Assembly (NCBI RefSeq): GCF_000472905.1
Contig: NZ_AXAR01000003.1
Span: forward strand, 3,054 to 67,053
Length of the DNA: 64,000 nt
Source of the DNA: Alicyclobacillus pomorum DSM 14955
Lineage (GTDB): Bacteria > Bacillota > Bacilli > Alicyclobacillales > Alicyclobacillaceae
Direction: 5' to 3'
This document shows positions 17,890-26,546 of the stretch, piece by piece (the first letter of the stretch is position 1; each line of letters opens with the position of its first letter). The notes under the pieces are model-generated. The model was not told where the DNA came from. It searched no databases and saw nothing but the letters and a program-made list of their open reading frames with translations. Made by a program: the position numbers and the translations under genes.

Positions 17890-17917
17890 GCCACGACATC
17901 GTGGCGTCTTTTTTTTC
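17890..17917 (+). terminator. Rho-independent terminator
   Basis: CGCCACGA (17890-17897) and TCGTGGCG (17900-17907) form a perfect stem, followed by a run of nine T after one C. It terminates the 61-residue plus-strand ORF. Confidence 0.85.
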
Positions 17918-17996
17918 TCTTTGGCGGTGTTCCAACGTAAAGGTGAACGGAGCGTACACAGTGATTCGGGTGTGTCACTTTCACCAGTTGCCATGT

Positions 17997-18218
17997 TTAT
18001 TCGTGGTCATCAGGATTATCCACCTTCACCCACGGCACCTCATTGTCCGTTGACTGAATCGCAGAGTATTTGCCCTCGTCCCTGAAATCGTCGGGACTGT
18101 CCACGTCGACGAGTGAGTTCACGGGGGCCGTCTGTTTCGTGACTCGACGGTGTTCAGGATGTGTTGTCTTCGTTTTATCGTCGTTGGGTTGCGGCGACGG
18201 CTGCATGGGCTTCACCAT
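17997..18218 (-). CDS. Hypothetical acidic low-complexity protein (73 aa)
   Basis: Weakly supported. The ORF encodes a 73-residue polar protein rich in Asp, Pro and Thr with the acidic C-terminus VKVDNPDDHE; no membrane segment or known motif is seen. The ribosome binding site before ATG 18218 is poor (only GAAAG). It fills an otherwise empty stretch and has no stronger ORF on the other strand, which is the main reason to list it. Confidence 0.35.
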   Translation of the reverse strand: MVKPMQPSPQPNDDKTKTTHPEHRRVTKQTAPVNSLVDVDSPDDFRDEGKYSAIQSTDNEVPWVKVDNPDDHE

Positions 18219-18415
18219 CTTTCGTCCAAGGATTGTGTCATCGAGTGATTTGTCACTCCTTACACTTCCCGGCGATTGGACGCACTATGCCAGCCGTCTC
18301 TCGGGAGCGTTGATTTCGGACCATGAACCATCTCTTGAAACGTAGCAGAGTTCTTGTGAAGGGATACGAACGGACACAAACGAGTCTGACAACGCTGGTG
18401 ATGTTGAATACGAAA

Positions 18416-18445
18416 AACGGCTACGCGACACATCGCGTAGCCGTT
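18416..18445 (-). terminator. Terminator of the first tRNA-Leu gene
   Basis: AACGGCTACGCGA (18416-18428) pairs perfectly with TCGCGTAGCCGTT (18433-18445). On the minus strand the stem is followed by a T-run (TTTTCG), placing it directly after the tRNA. Confidence 0.8.
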
Positions 18446-18460
18446 GCTATTTGCATGATT

Positions 18461-18547
18461 TGGTGCGGTCGAGAGGACTTGAACCTCCACGAGCTTGCGC
18501 CCACAAGAACCTGAATCTTGCGCGTCTGCCAATTCCGCCACGACCGC
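18461..18547 (-). tRNA. tRNA-Leu, anticodon CAG (copy 1)
   Basis: An 87-base class II tRNA on the minus strand with 7-bp acceptor stem GCGGTCG/CGACCGC, anticodon stem CAAGA/TCTTG enclosing loop TTCAGGT (anticodon CAG), a long variable arm, T-arm GGTTCAAGTCC and encoded CCA. It is identical to copy 2 at 23776-23862. A promoter-like TTGTTT-17-TACAAT lies upstream (18618 down to 18590 on the minus strand) and a terminator follows. Confidence 0.97.
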
Positions 18548-18879
18548 GTGTAACTGACTGCCCTGCAGTGAGCAGAACACCCAAGCGATATTGTACATGG
18601 AAGGTGCAAGATAAACAAGGGCCAAGTTTCACCAATAACACAATGCTCAAAACTTGCACTCTGTCAAGCTGCTGCTATAATATTATTAGCAGCCGAGGTT
18701 TGTGAGTGCTAACAGTCAGTTCTTTTGCTAACACCTGACATGTTTGCAGGTGGGCATATCCGCGGAATGTCCATGTCATGCCAAAAATGTCAGATGTTCT
18801 TTCATGAGCCATTCGTCTATTGGAATGACACCGAGCAATTTGCTCGCTGGACATCAAGAGACCAATGGGGGGATGAGAA
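18548..18879. promoter_or_regulatory. Divergent promoter region between tRNA-Leu and the glycan operon
   Basis: On the minus strand TTGTTT-17-TACAAT (18618-18590) serves tRNA-Leu. On the plus strand TTGCAC (18654-18659), a 16-base spacer and TATAAT (18676-18681) serve the glycan operon. The plus -10 lies inside an inverted repeat, GCTGCT...AGCAGC (about 18671-18693), a possible operator. The remaining 190 bases before the first gene form a leader in which I see no recognised element. Confidence 0.65.
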
Positions 18880-19917
18880 ATGAAGGCACTGTTGTTAGCT
18901 GGGGGATTAGGAACGCGCTTGCGACCACTGACAGAGAACCTTCCTAAGCCGATGGCGCCGGTTGCAAACCGCCCATGGCTTGAACACCTCATTTTACACC
19001 TCAAGGAACAGGGTATTGAGCAGTTTGTCATCGCCGTGAAGCATCACGCGGATACCATTCGCAATCATTTTGGTGACGGGCGCTCTTTGGGCGTTGAAAT
19101 CGAGTACGCGGTGGAGCGTCAGTTGATGGGAACCGCAGGTGCTATCAAGAACGCAGAATCCATGTTATCCGATAGGTTCTTGGTACTCAATGCCGACATC
19201 ATTCATCAGATTCAGTTAATCCCTTTGCTTGACTTTCATGCTAAACACGGTGGCCTTGTGACCATTGGCCTCACAGAAGTGGATGACCCGACACAGTACG
19301 GAGTCGTCGAACAGACAGCGTCGGGCAGGATTGTACGGTTTGTGGAAAAACCGCCTCGTCACGCGGCACCTTCCAATCGTGTGAATGCGGGTATTTACGT
19401 GATGGAGAAGCAGGCCTTGCGCTGGATACCTGCGGACCGAGAGACCTCGATTGAACGGGAAACTTTCCCAACGTTGATCCAGCAAACAGGCCGTGTGTAC
19501 GGAACGGTCATTCGCGGCTACTGGCTCGACATGGGGACGCTTGATAGGTACCTACAATTGCATCGGGATGTATTGGATGGACGTTTTCGTGCTCAGCTTC
19601 CTTATACAAAGAAGGAACCAGGAATTTGGATAGGGCGCGGCGTCCGCATGGCCACCGACGTCCAGTTGGTACCGCCTGTCATTATTGGCGATGATGTGGT
19701 GCTTGAACGTGGGTGCACGGTGGGCCCTTACGCGGTCGTGGGGGACCGGGCCGTACTTGGTCGGAACGTACATTGCTCGAGATCTGTGATATGGCCAGAC
19801 ACACGTTTAGAAGTATCGCATGATCTGAACGGAGTCGTGGTAAGTCCACACTTTATCGCAGACTGTGAACCGGATCACAATCGTTCGACACAGTCCGTGG
19901 AGGTGTTACAAGGATGA
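18880..19917 (+). CDS. Sugar-1-phosphate nucleotidyltransferase (GDP-mannose pyrophosphorylase-like)
   Basis: A 345-residue nucleotidyltransferase that would make an NDP-sugar from a sugar-1-phosphate in the cytosol. The N-terminal domain has LLAGGLGTRLRPLT and LPKPMAPVANRPWLEH (residues about 5-36), VLNADIIHQ for metal and sugar binding, VEKPPRHAAPSNRVNAG and GYWLDMGT. The C-terminal part is a left-handed beta-helix, with repeats such as IGRGVRMATDVQLVPPVIIGDD. This architecture is seen in mannose-1-phosphate guanylyltransferases and glucose-1-phosphate nucleotidyltransferases; the base is not decidable here. Its stop overlaps the next gene by four bases (ATGA). Confidence 0.85.
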   Translation: MKALLLAGGLGTRLRPLTENLPKPMAPVANRPWLEHLILHLKEQGIEQFVIAVKHHADTIRNHFGDGRSLGVEIEYAVERQLMGTAGAIKNAESMLSDRFLVLNADIIHQIQLIPLLDFHAKHGGLVTIGLTEVDDPTQYGVVEQTASGRIVRFVEKPPRHAAPSNRVNAGIYVMEKQALRWIPADRETSIERETFPTLIQQTGRVYGTVIRGYWLDMGTLDRYLQLHRDVLDGRFRAQLPYTKKEPGIWIGRGVRMATDVQLVPPVIIGDDVVLERGCTVGPYAVVGDRAVLGRNVHCSRSVIWPDTRLEVSHDLNGVVVSPHFIADCEPDHNRSTQSVEVLQG

Positions 19918-21104
19918 CTCAAATTGCGTACATCAGCACCTACGTTCCGAAAAAGTGTGGTCTCGCTACATACACGCACCATTTGCGGCAGGCCGTGGAG
20001 GGTGCGAAAGGGACCTCAGTTCAGGATAAAGTGATTGCGGTTGTTAGCCCAGGTGAGGACAACACCCGATACCATCCTTCCGTTTGGACGCTGCGGCGCG
20101 ATGTGCGTCAGGACTACCGCAACCTCGCGGCACGTATCAACGACAGCGCCGTTGCGGCGGTGTCTCTGCAACATGAGTTTGGCATCTTCGGTGGCAATGC
20201 TGGCGAGTATGTACTCGACTTCGCACGAGCCTTGCGAAAGCCGCTCATCACGACGTTCCACACAGTATTTGAACACCCGAAGGAGCCGTACCGCTCCATT
20301 CAAGATGAGTTGTGCGCGCTGAGCCGCCGTATTGTCGTGATGAACCGACGAGCAGTGACCTTTTTGAACAACGCCTTTGGAGTGCCTGAGGATAAAATCT
20401 TTTACCTCCCACATGGGACGCCGACGCCGATGCCGGAGCAGCGGGCAGCCATTCGAGAGCGCTTCGGCTGGGCTGACAAGAAGGTTGTGCTGACGTTTGG
20501 CTTGCTTGGTCGCGGCAAAGGCATTGAGTTAATTCTGAAGGCACTGCCTAAGGTTGTCCAGCGGGTACCGAACGTGGTATATGCGCTCGTCGGTCAGACG
20601 CACCCAGATGTTCTGCGTCACGAAGGCGAGGCGTACCGCAACGAGCTGCTTGAAATGGTCCATGATCTCGGTTTGGATGAACATGTGCAAATGGTGAATC
20701 GGTACCTCACTGAAGAGGAACTGGTGGAAGTCATCACAGCGTGCGATCTTTACGTCACCCCTTATCCTGGCATGGAACAGATCACCAGCGGAACGTTGGC
20801 ATACGCGGTGGGTCTCGGTCGGCCGGTGTTGAGTACGCCGTACGCGTATGCGCGGGACTTGTTGGCTGGGCTTGATGAATTGCTGATTCCGTACGGGGAC
20901 GTGGACACCTGGGCGGATACAATGGTCCGTATGTTGTCGGATGCGTCACTGCACGCAACGTGGGAACACCGGATTCGCGAGATTGGTCAGCACATGCAAT
21001 GGCCAAATGTTGGGGCCACCTATTGGCACTTGGTTCAGGATGTGCTGCACACGGAGAAAGGTCGTGTTGCGGGAGGGAGTGCACTTGCGTCCATTTCCCG
21101 TTAA
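19914..21104 (+). CDS. Glycosyltransferase family 4 protein
   Basis: A 396-residue GT-B glycosyltransferase. The N-terminal glycine loop appears as STYVPKKCGLATYTHHL (residues about 8-24), the acceptor-domain QHEFGIFGGNAGEY follows, and the C-terminal donor domain has LTFGLLGRGKGIE and the EX7E-type segment YPGMEQITSGTLAYAVGLGRPV. It probably uses the NDP-sugar made by the preceding gene. Its start is fused in an ATGA junction to that gene and its end overlaps the following gene by about 20 bases. The acceptor is unknown. Confidence 0.85.
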   Translation: MTQIAYISTYVPKKCGLATYTHHLRQAVEGAKGTSVQDKVIAVVSPGEDNTRYHPSVWTLRRDVRQDYRNLAARINDSAVAAVSLQHEFGIFGGNAGEYVLDFARALRKPLITTFHTVFEHPKEPYRSIQDELCALSRRIVVMNRRAVTFLNNAFGVPEDKIFYLPHGTPTPMPEQRAAIRERFGWADKKVVLTFGLLGRGKGIELILKALPKVVQRVPNVVYALVGQTHPDVLRHEGEAYRNELLEMVHDLGLDEHVQMVNRYLTEEELVEVITACDLYVTPYPGMEQITSGTLAYAVGLGRPVLSTPYAYARDLLAGLDELLIPYGDVDTWADTMVRMLSDASLHATWEHRIREIGQHMQWPNVGATYWHLVQDVLHTEKGRVAGGSALASISR

Positions 21105-22245
21105 GTTGGAGCACCTGCGACGACTGACCGATGACACGGGATTGATAGAACATTGTTTAGGAAAGATTCCTCGCCGGAACGAGGGATATTCGACAGACGA
21201 CAACGCGCGTGCGCTGTGGCTGTGTGTCGAGTGGATGCGCTACGCGGAGCGCACGCAGGCGGCGGAACAACTGCGTACACTCTCGCCGCTGGTTGACACC
21301 TATCTCGCCTTCTTGCTGTGGGTGCAACGCGACGATGGACAATTCCACAACAACGTGTTCTACAATCGTACGTTCGAACCAGAGACTCCGTCCGACGACT
21401 GCCAGGGGAGATCCATTTGGGCCACCGCGTTCGCAGCGATTCACTTGCGTGACCAAGACCGGAAAACTGCGGCACAGCAGATGTGTTATCGGGGATTCCG
21501 CACGGTTTCGCGCTTGCAGTTTCCGAGGGGTCGCGCCCACGCTTTGGCAGCTGCCTGTCTGTTGCTTTGCGCAATGGAAAGTGGGCAAGGAGAGCAGAAC
21601 TGGTTTTCTGACTGGGTCAAGGCAGAATTGCCGCAGGTCGCCCGAAATCTGGCGGACCATCTCATCCAACAGTACAGGCGAAACCAGCAACCCGGTTGGC
21701 GTTGGTTCGAGCCAATGATGACGTACGGAAACGGAGTGTTTCCGTGGGCTTTATTCCACGCGTACAGCGCGCTGAAAGACGCGTCCGTACTTGCGGTCGC
21801 CACTGAGAGCCTGGAGTTCTTGATGGAAAAAATGACAGCTCCCCAAGGGCACATTCGTCCCATCGGAAACCAAGGGTGGTGCTCTCCAAGTTCCATCAGC
21901 CAGTGGGACCAGCAGCCACTGGAGGTCATGAAGTTGGCGGTCGCTTGTGCGCAGGGGTACCGCGTCACTTCCAATCCTGATTATTTGAAAGCTCTGGAGA
22001 ATTGCGTCGCCTGGTTTCACGGAAAGAACGACCTGGGTGTTGCGGTGGCGGATCCGTCGGATGGTGGTTGCTGCGACGGGTTAATGGAGAACGGTCCAAA
22101 CCGCAACCAGGGCGCTGAGTCAACGATATCCTACCTATTGACAGAAGCGGTTTACCATAATTTGGTGACGGAGGGGTGTGATAACGATGACACAGATGGT
22201 TTCTCAAACAGCACAGTTGCCGAAACACGTGTTTCGCGAGTATGA
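21085..22245 (+). CDS. Predicted alpha/alpha-barrel carbohydrate-active protein
   Basis: A 386-residue protein that resembles six-hairpin (alpha/alpha toroid) glycosidase-like proteins often found beside GT4 enzymes; I cannot name its exact family. Recurrent helical pairs with aromatic residues are visible: GYSTDDNARALWLCVEWM near residue 30, DDCQGRSIWATAFAA, PGWRWFEPMMTYGNGVFPWALFHAY and GNQGWCSPSSISQWDQQPLEVM. Acidic residues in the first two motifs and in GWRWFEP are candidates for catalysis. TTG 21085 is chosen because GGAGGG lies seven bases upstream. Its 3' end overlaps the phosphohexomutase start by about 60 bases. It has no signal peptide. Confidence 0.65.
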   Translation: MRPFPVKLEHLRRLTDDTGLIEHCLGKIPRRNEGYSTDDNARALWLCVEWMRYAERTQAAEQLRTLSPLVDTYLAFLLWVQRDDGQFHNNVFYNRTFEPETPSDDCQGRSIWATAFAAIHLRDQDRKTAAQQMCYRGFRTVSRLQFPRGRAHALAAACLLLCAMESGQGEQNWFSDWVKAELPQVARNLADHLIQQYRRNQQPGWRWFEPMMTYGNGVFPWALFHAYSALKDASVLAVATESLEFLMEKMTAPQGHIRPIGNQGWCSPSSISQWDQQPLEVMKLAVACAQGYRVTSNPDYLKALENCVAWFHGKNDLGVAVADPSDGGCCDGLMENGPNRNQGAESTISYLLTEAVYHNLVTEGCDNDDTDGFSNSTVAETRVSRV

Positions 22246-23605
22246 CGTTCGGGGTGTGGCCAACACGGAGATCAACGAGCGGTTTGCTTACTTGCTCGGC
22301 CGTGCATTTGCGCGTCGATTGAAGGCAGCCGGAGAGGACACGATGGTTGTCGGCAGGGATAACCGCGCTTCTTCACCCGCGTTGCACCGTGCACTGGTAG
22401 CGGGGGCGACTGCGGAACATTGCCGAGTCCGGGACATTGGTGAAGTGACGACACCGATGTTCTACTACAGCCTGGAACACCTTCAAGTACCCAGTGGCAT
22501 TATGGTCACAGCGAGCCACAATCCACCCAACGAAAATGGATTTAAAATCGCCATGGGCAACACGACCATCCACGGTGAAGCCGTACGCAGCCTGTATGAC
22601 GAAATGATGGCTGTGGAACGTAGCATCGAGATGCCCGAAGTGCTGAGCGCTGACTCCGCATGGGTTGACCGTGTCGATGTGAAAGAGGCCTACTTTGAGA
22701 TGCTGGAGGACAAGATTCAACTGGGGCGTCGGCTGAAAGTGGTGGTCGATTGTGGAAATGGTACGGCGTCCTCGTTTGCTCCTGAGATGCTCAAGCGGTG
22801 GGGGTGTGACGTCATTCCGCTCTACTGTGAGTCAGATCCCACCTTCCCGAACCACCATCCAGATCCGGTCGATCCGGAGAATCTCCGCGACTTGATTGCC
22901 ACGGTGAAAAAGGAAAAGGCAGACCTTGGAATCGCTTTTGACGGAGACGGGGACAGACTCGGCGTCGTCGACGACAAGGGTACTATTCGCTGGGGCGACG
23001 AATTGATGATCTTATACTGGCGTGAGATTCTGCCCAAGTATCCAGGGTGCGAGGCGCTGGTGGAAGTCAAGTGCTCGCAGGCGTTGATTGACGAGATTGT
23101 GAAACTCGGCGGGAAGCCGCGCTTTCACCGCACGGGGCATTCCCACATCAAGGCGACGCTGCGGGCCACGAACGCGCCGTTTACCGGAGAAATGTCTGGC
23201 CATTTGTTCTTCAACGATGAGTACTATGGATACGATGACGCGCTCTACGCTGCGGGCCGCTTGTTGCGTTTGCTGTCCAGACAGGAACGCAACCTGTCCG
23301 CGCTGTTTGAGGATGTGCCACAGTACTACTCGACCCCAGAGACTCGCGTTCCATGTCCGGAGTCACAGAAACAAAACGTCATTGAGGCTGTCAAGAAGTA
23401 CTTCGCTGAGCGTTTCAATATCGTGACAGTCGATGGCGCCCGGGTTGAGTTCCCTTCAGGATGGGCGCTCATACGCAGTTCCAACACACAGCCGATTCTC
23501 GTGCTTCGCGCGGAGGCGAATACACCGGAGCACCTAGCGGCGATTCAACGGGAAGTGGAACAGGCGCTGCATCGCGCCGGTCTCGAGTCCACCATTCCGT
23601 GGTAA
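22187..23605 (+). CDS. Phosphomannomutase/phosphoglucomutase
   Basis: A 472-residue alpha-D-phosphohexomutase that interconverts hexose 6- and 1-phosphates, feeding the nucleotidyltransferase at the head of this operon. It shows the catalytic phosphoserine loop VTASHNPPNENGFK (Ser near residue 105), the metal loop FDGDGDRLG (about 246-254), the sugar-specificity loop GEMSGHLFF and the phosphate-binding loop RSSNTQPILVLR. The FREYDVRG start is typical of AlgC/ManB-type bifunctional enzymes. ATG 22187 is about ten bases after GGAGGGG; GTG 22178 is too close. It is last in the operon and is followed by a bidirectional hairpin. Confidence 0.9.
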   Translation: MTQMVSQTAQLPKHVFREYDVRGVANTEINERFAYLLGRAFARRLKAAGEDTMVVGRDNRASSPALHRALVAGATAEHCRVRDIGEVTTPMFYYSLEHLQVPSGIMVTASHNPPNENGFKIAMGNTTIHGEAVRSLYDEMMAVERSIEMPEVLSADSAWVDRVDVKEAYFEMLEDKIQLGRRLKVVVDCGNGTASSFAPEMLKRWGCDVIPLYCESDPTFPNHHPDPVDPENLRDLIATVKKEKADLGIAFDGDGDRLGVVDDKGTIRWGDELMILYWREILPKYPGCEALVEVKCSQALIDEIVKLGGKPRFHRTGHSHIKATLRATNAPFTGEMSGHLFFNDEYYGYDDALYAAGRLLRLLSRQERNLSALFEDVPQYYSTPETRVPCPESQKQNVIEAVKKYFAERFNIVTVDGARVEFPSGWALIRSSNTQPILVLRAEANTPEHLAAIQREVEQALHRAGLESTIPW

Positions 23606-23728
23606 GGCGTCCATTCGGTGTGCCTGACGGTACGCAGACTTGCACCATCGCGCAAACGAGCGCGTTTGCGCGAATTCGCCGTCAGGCGGCCACCGGCGGT
23701 GCATGGAAGCGGCGAGGGCGACACACAG

Positions 23729-23769
23729 AAAAACCGGCACATGAGACAATGTCCCATGTGCCGGTTTTT
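23729..23769. terminator. Bidirectional terminator between the phosphohexomutase gene and tRNA-Leu copy 2
   Basis: A 15-bp stem, AAAAACCGGCACATG (23729-23743) with CATGTGCCGGTTTTT (23755-23769), has A/T tails on both sides, so it can end the glycan operon on the plus strand and the tRNA on the minus strand. Confidence 0.85.
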
Positions 23770-23775
23770 CGCATT

Positions 23776-23862
23776 TGGTGCGGTCGAGAGGACTTGAACC
23801 TCCACGAGCTTGCGCCCACAAGAACCTGAATCTTGCGCGTCTGCCAATTCCGCCACGACCGC
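23776..23862 (-). tRNA. tRNA-Leu, anticodon CAG (copy 2)
   Basis: Base-for-base the same 87-base tRNA as at 18461-18547, including the encoded CCA. Upstream on the minus strand is an excellent promoter, TTGCAT (23914-23909), 17 bases, TATAAT (23891-23886). The flanking sequences of the two copies differ, so only the tRNA itself is duplicated. Confidence 0.97.
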
Positions 23863-24150
23863 ATGAGTCAGAAGCGACAGTGGTTATTATAACAACGCCA
23901 TCTGATTTATGCAAGTAGGTAATATCGGGAATTTACACGGTTGTCGTAGCGGTTGCTTCTCAATGGATGAAGGGCATCGCGAACGGCGGCAAATGGCAAA
24001 GGGGCGGATTCGTGCACGTGACGTTGTGATGTAGTGTGCAGTGGGTGTGATAGACTGTGAGAGTGGAAAGATTGTCGGTTATTATGAAGGCATGCTCGCA
24101 ACCCCGCACATCTTGTTCTGAGCGGGACGGTATGAAGGGAGAATGGCGAA

Positions 24151-25005
24151 TTGCAGATTACAAAGATGCACGCCCTCGGCAATAACTACATCTACGTGAG
24201 TGAGTTCGAAGAGTCATTGGACGATGCTTCGCTGGCTGATCTGGCAGTGGCAGTCAGCGATATTCGCAGAGGTATTGGTTCGGACGGACTGATTCTCATC
24301 GGGCCATCGAATGTAGCGGATGTGCGCATGCGGATTTTCAACGCGGACGGTTCAGAAGCGGAGAACTGCGGGAACGGCTTGCGGTGTGTAGCGAAATACG
24401 CGTATGAACACAAGTACGTGTCAGATACGCGGATGCGGATTGAAGTGAAGACAGGCGTCGTGGAGGCGGAAGTCCACACGGGGGCAGATGGCAAGGTTCA
24501 CTCCGTGACCGTGGACATGGGTGTCCCGCAGTTTGGTGCACAGCACGTTCATTACCAAGGGCCGCCCACGTCAGGGGACGACGTCACCCTCGCGGTCGGC
24601 GACGCGACCTTTACAGGGACGTTGGTGTCGGTTGGAAACCCTCATTTTGTCACTTTCGTTGAGGATGCGCTGACTGCCCCGGTCGCTGAAGTGGGGCCGC
24701 TGATTGAACGGCATCCGTATTTTCCGCAGCGGCTGAATGTTGAGTTTGTCACGCCGAGGCATCGCAACGAACTTGACTTCCGCGTGTGGGAACGGGGCTC
24801 TGGAATTACCTACGCCTGTGGCACAGGGGCGTGCGCGAGCGTGGCGGCCGGTGTCCGACAAGGTCGCTTGGACAACCGCGTTACCGTGCACCTGCTCGGA
24901 GGCGATTTGCACATTGAGGTCAGCGATGGACGCGTGTATATGACCGGTGAAGCGGTCGAAGTCATGCGTGGCGAGTACCTGTGGCCGCGCGTCAGTGGTG
25001 CGTAA
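24151..25005 (+). CDS. dapF: Diaminopimelate epimerase
   Basis: DapF converts LL- to meso-diaminopimelate for lysine and peptidoglycan synthesis. The 284-residue protein has the two catalytic cysteine motifs in their usual places: ENCGNGLRCVAKYA (Cys near residue 71) and YACGTGACASVAAGVR (Cys near 225). KMHALGNNYIYV at the N-terminus and GNPHFVTFV are also diagnostic. The start is TTG 24151 behind AGGGAGA. It is probably monocistronic; its 3' end overlaps the convergent membrane-protein gene by 14 bases. Confidence 0.94.
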   Translation: MQITKMHALGNNYIYVSEFEESLDDASLADLAVAVSDIRRGIGSDGLILIGPSNVADVRMRIFNADGSEAENCGNGLRCVAKYAYEHKYVSDTRMRIEVKTGVVEAEVHTGADGKVHSVTVDMGVPQFGAQHVHYQGPPTSGDDVTLAVGDATFTGTLVSVGNPHFVTFVEDALTAPVAEVGPLIERHPYFPQRLNVEFVTPRHRNELDFRVWERGSGITYACGTGACASVAAGVRQGRLDNRVTVHLLGGDLHIEVSDGRVYMTGEAVEVMRGEYLWPRVSGA

Positions 25006-25663
25006 AGAGTCGCAGCAGCACCAACATGAAAAACGACAGGACGGCGAATGTCACGGCAATGCCCAGTGCGCCGATGCAGAGGACAAACCATGTCACGAGG
25101 GTACCCCCCATGAACAGCCAAAGTCCCCCCGCGCCGCGCTTGTGGAAGATGACGTTGTACGTCCTACTGTGCAACCAGACGATATAGAGGATGACCATTG
25201 CCGTGAGAGCAGCGCTAAGCCAGTGCAGGTAAGGCCAGATGTCGTACGCGATGGCGAGCGGAACGGAGAGCGGTAAGATAGAACCGTAGAAATTCAGTAA
25301 CCGCAACCGCTGTCCACGACACTTGAAGATATTGGTGACCATCACGTGGTGGACTAGAGTGTATAGACGAAGGAAGCCATAGGTGACACAAAGGCCGAGC
25401 ACTGTCAGGGCGACAGTCAGTACCGAGGTCTCGAAGCGATGGAGCCGAACGTGTACCCCAGAAGCTGCAAGGGATGATGTCACTACGTTTGGATGGCGCA
25501 GCACAATGGCGAGGGCAGCCACCAGTCCGGTCCAGGCGGTCGCCCACTTGCATCGCACAATGGCGAGTTCCAACTTGATGTCCAGGTTCGGGATGACCAC
25601 GTCTCGAAACAAGATGAGTTGAGCGAGTGCTCTCCAGTAATTGAATGCTGGGTGCTCCGCCAT
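24992..25663 (-). CDS. Yip1-like multi-pass membrane protein
   Basis: A 223-residue membrane protein with about five hydrophobic segments, resembling bacterial Yip1-domain proteins of unknown role. The hydrophobic runs include WTGLVAALAIVL, VLTVALTVLGLCVTYGFL, LSAALTAMVILYIVWLH, GLWLFMGGTLVTWFVLCI and TFAVLSFFMLVLLRLF. ATG 25663 follows GGAGG by nine bases; the ORF extends 12 codons further without support. The last bases overlap dapF tail to tail. Confidence 0.7.
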   Translation of the reverse strand: MAEHPAFNYWRALAQLILFRDVVIPNLDIKLELAIVRCKWATAWTGLVAALAIVLRHPNVVTSSLAASGVHVRLHRFETSVLTVALTVLGLCVTYGFLRLYTLVHHVMVTNIFKCRGQRLRLLNFYGSILPLSVPLAIAYDIWPYLHWLSAALTAMVILYIVWLHSRTYNVIFHKRGAGGLWLFMGGTLVTWFVLCIGALGIAVTFAVLSFFMLVLLRLFTHH

Positions 25664-25828
25664 TGAACGCGGCCTCCATTTCCGTGGTGTCCGTCCCATT
25701 ATACACGCTCTGACTCGGATTTCAGTAGCTTACAAAGGATTCGTGGATTCAGATATAAAGGCGACACCAATGTAAAAACATTAGAATGCTAGCGTTTCGT
25801 GCCTGTGTTTAGGGAGAGGAGAGAAACT

Positions 25829-26530
25829 GTGTCAGAGATAAACAAGCCATCAGGCACCAAGGTGATTCGGCCAGCAGCATCACTCATAATTGTTCGCGAC
25901 GGCGTGGAGGGCGTTGAAGTGCTGGTTATGAAGCGGTCCCGCGAGATGCGCTTCTTGCCAGGCTACTTAGCGTACCCGGGTGGAAGTTTGGACAGTCGCG
26001 ACTGGATGGAGAACGCCGCTTGGTGGACAGGCTCCATCATTGGGCAAAACCGACACGATGATTCCGCCTACGCCATCGGAGCCCTTCGCGAGTGTGCAGA
26101 GGAAGTCGGTTGGCTGTGTGCGCTGCAAAGCGACAGCGGTGTGTACGCCCTGTCGGAACAAGAACAGAGGGACCTGTTGACCGGAGAATGCACGCTGGAC
26201 CACCTCTTAGCGGCGCACGGGTTCAAGCTGGACGGATCTTCTCTCCGATTTGTTGGTCGGTGGGTCACACCACCGCATATGCCGGCCCGGTTTGACACCC
26301 GCTTCTTTTTATACGTCATGCGCGTCGAAAGCCCGGAGCCGCGCTTACATACCACCGAAAATGAGTGGGTGCGGTGGTGTCGGCCAGTGGACTTGCTGTC
26401 GAGCATTCGTGCGGGAGCCCACAACGCAGTTTCACCGACGATTGCAATGCTGAAGGGTATCGCCGAGTACGCGTCCGCAGACGATTGTTTGCAGTCATTG
26501 TCCGTACCTGGACCAGAGAGCCGCGCCTAG
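25829..26530 (+). CDS. Nudix hydrolase
   Basis: A 233-residue protein with a Nudix fold. The Nudix box is split by a long insertion: PGGSLDSRDW, then about 30 residues, then AIGALRECAEEVGW, where the RE..EE metal-binding glutamates are present. Such extended boxes occur in the NUDT7/8/19-like group that acts on CoA or acyl-CoA derivatives; that assignment is tentative. GTG 25829 is preferred because a GGAGAGGAGAG ribosome binding site precedes it; the earlier GTG at 25799 has none. It ends 16 bases before the convergent MBL gene. Confidence 0.82.
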   Translation: MSEINKPSGTKVIRPAASLIIVRDGVEGVEVLVMKRSREMRFLPGYLAYPGGSLDSRDWMENAAWWTGSIIGQNRHDDSAYAIGALRECAEEVGWLCALQSDSGVYALSEQEQRDLLTGECTLDHLLAAHGFKLDGSSLRFVGRWVTPPHMPARFDTRFFLYVMRVESPEPRLHTTENEWVRWCRPVDLLSSIRAGAHNAVSPTIAMLKGIAEYASADDCLQSLSVPGPESRA

Positions 26531-26546
26531 GGTCATCCATCATGCA

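Noticed and set aside
23461-23829. A 122-residue plus-strand frame over the phosphohexomutase end and the tRNA
   Set aside because: It reads across the terminator and into the antisense of tRNA-Leu; no protein of this kind is expected.
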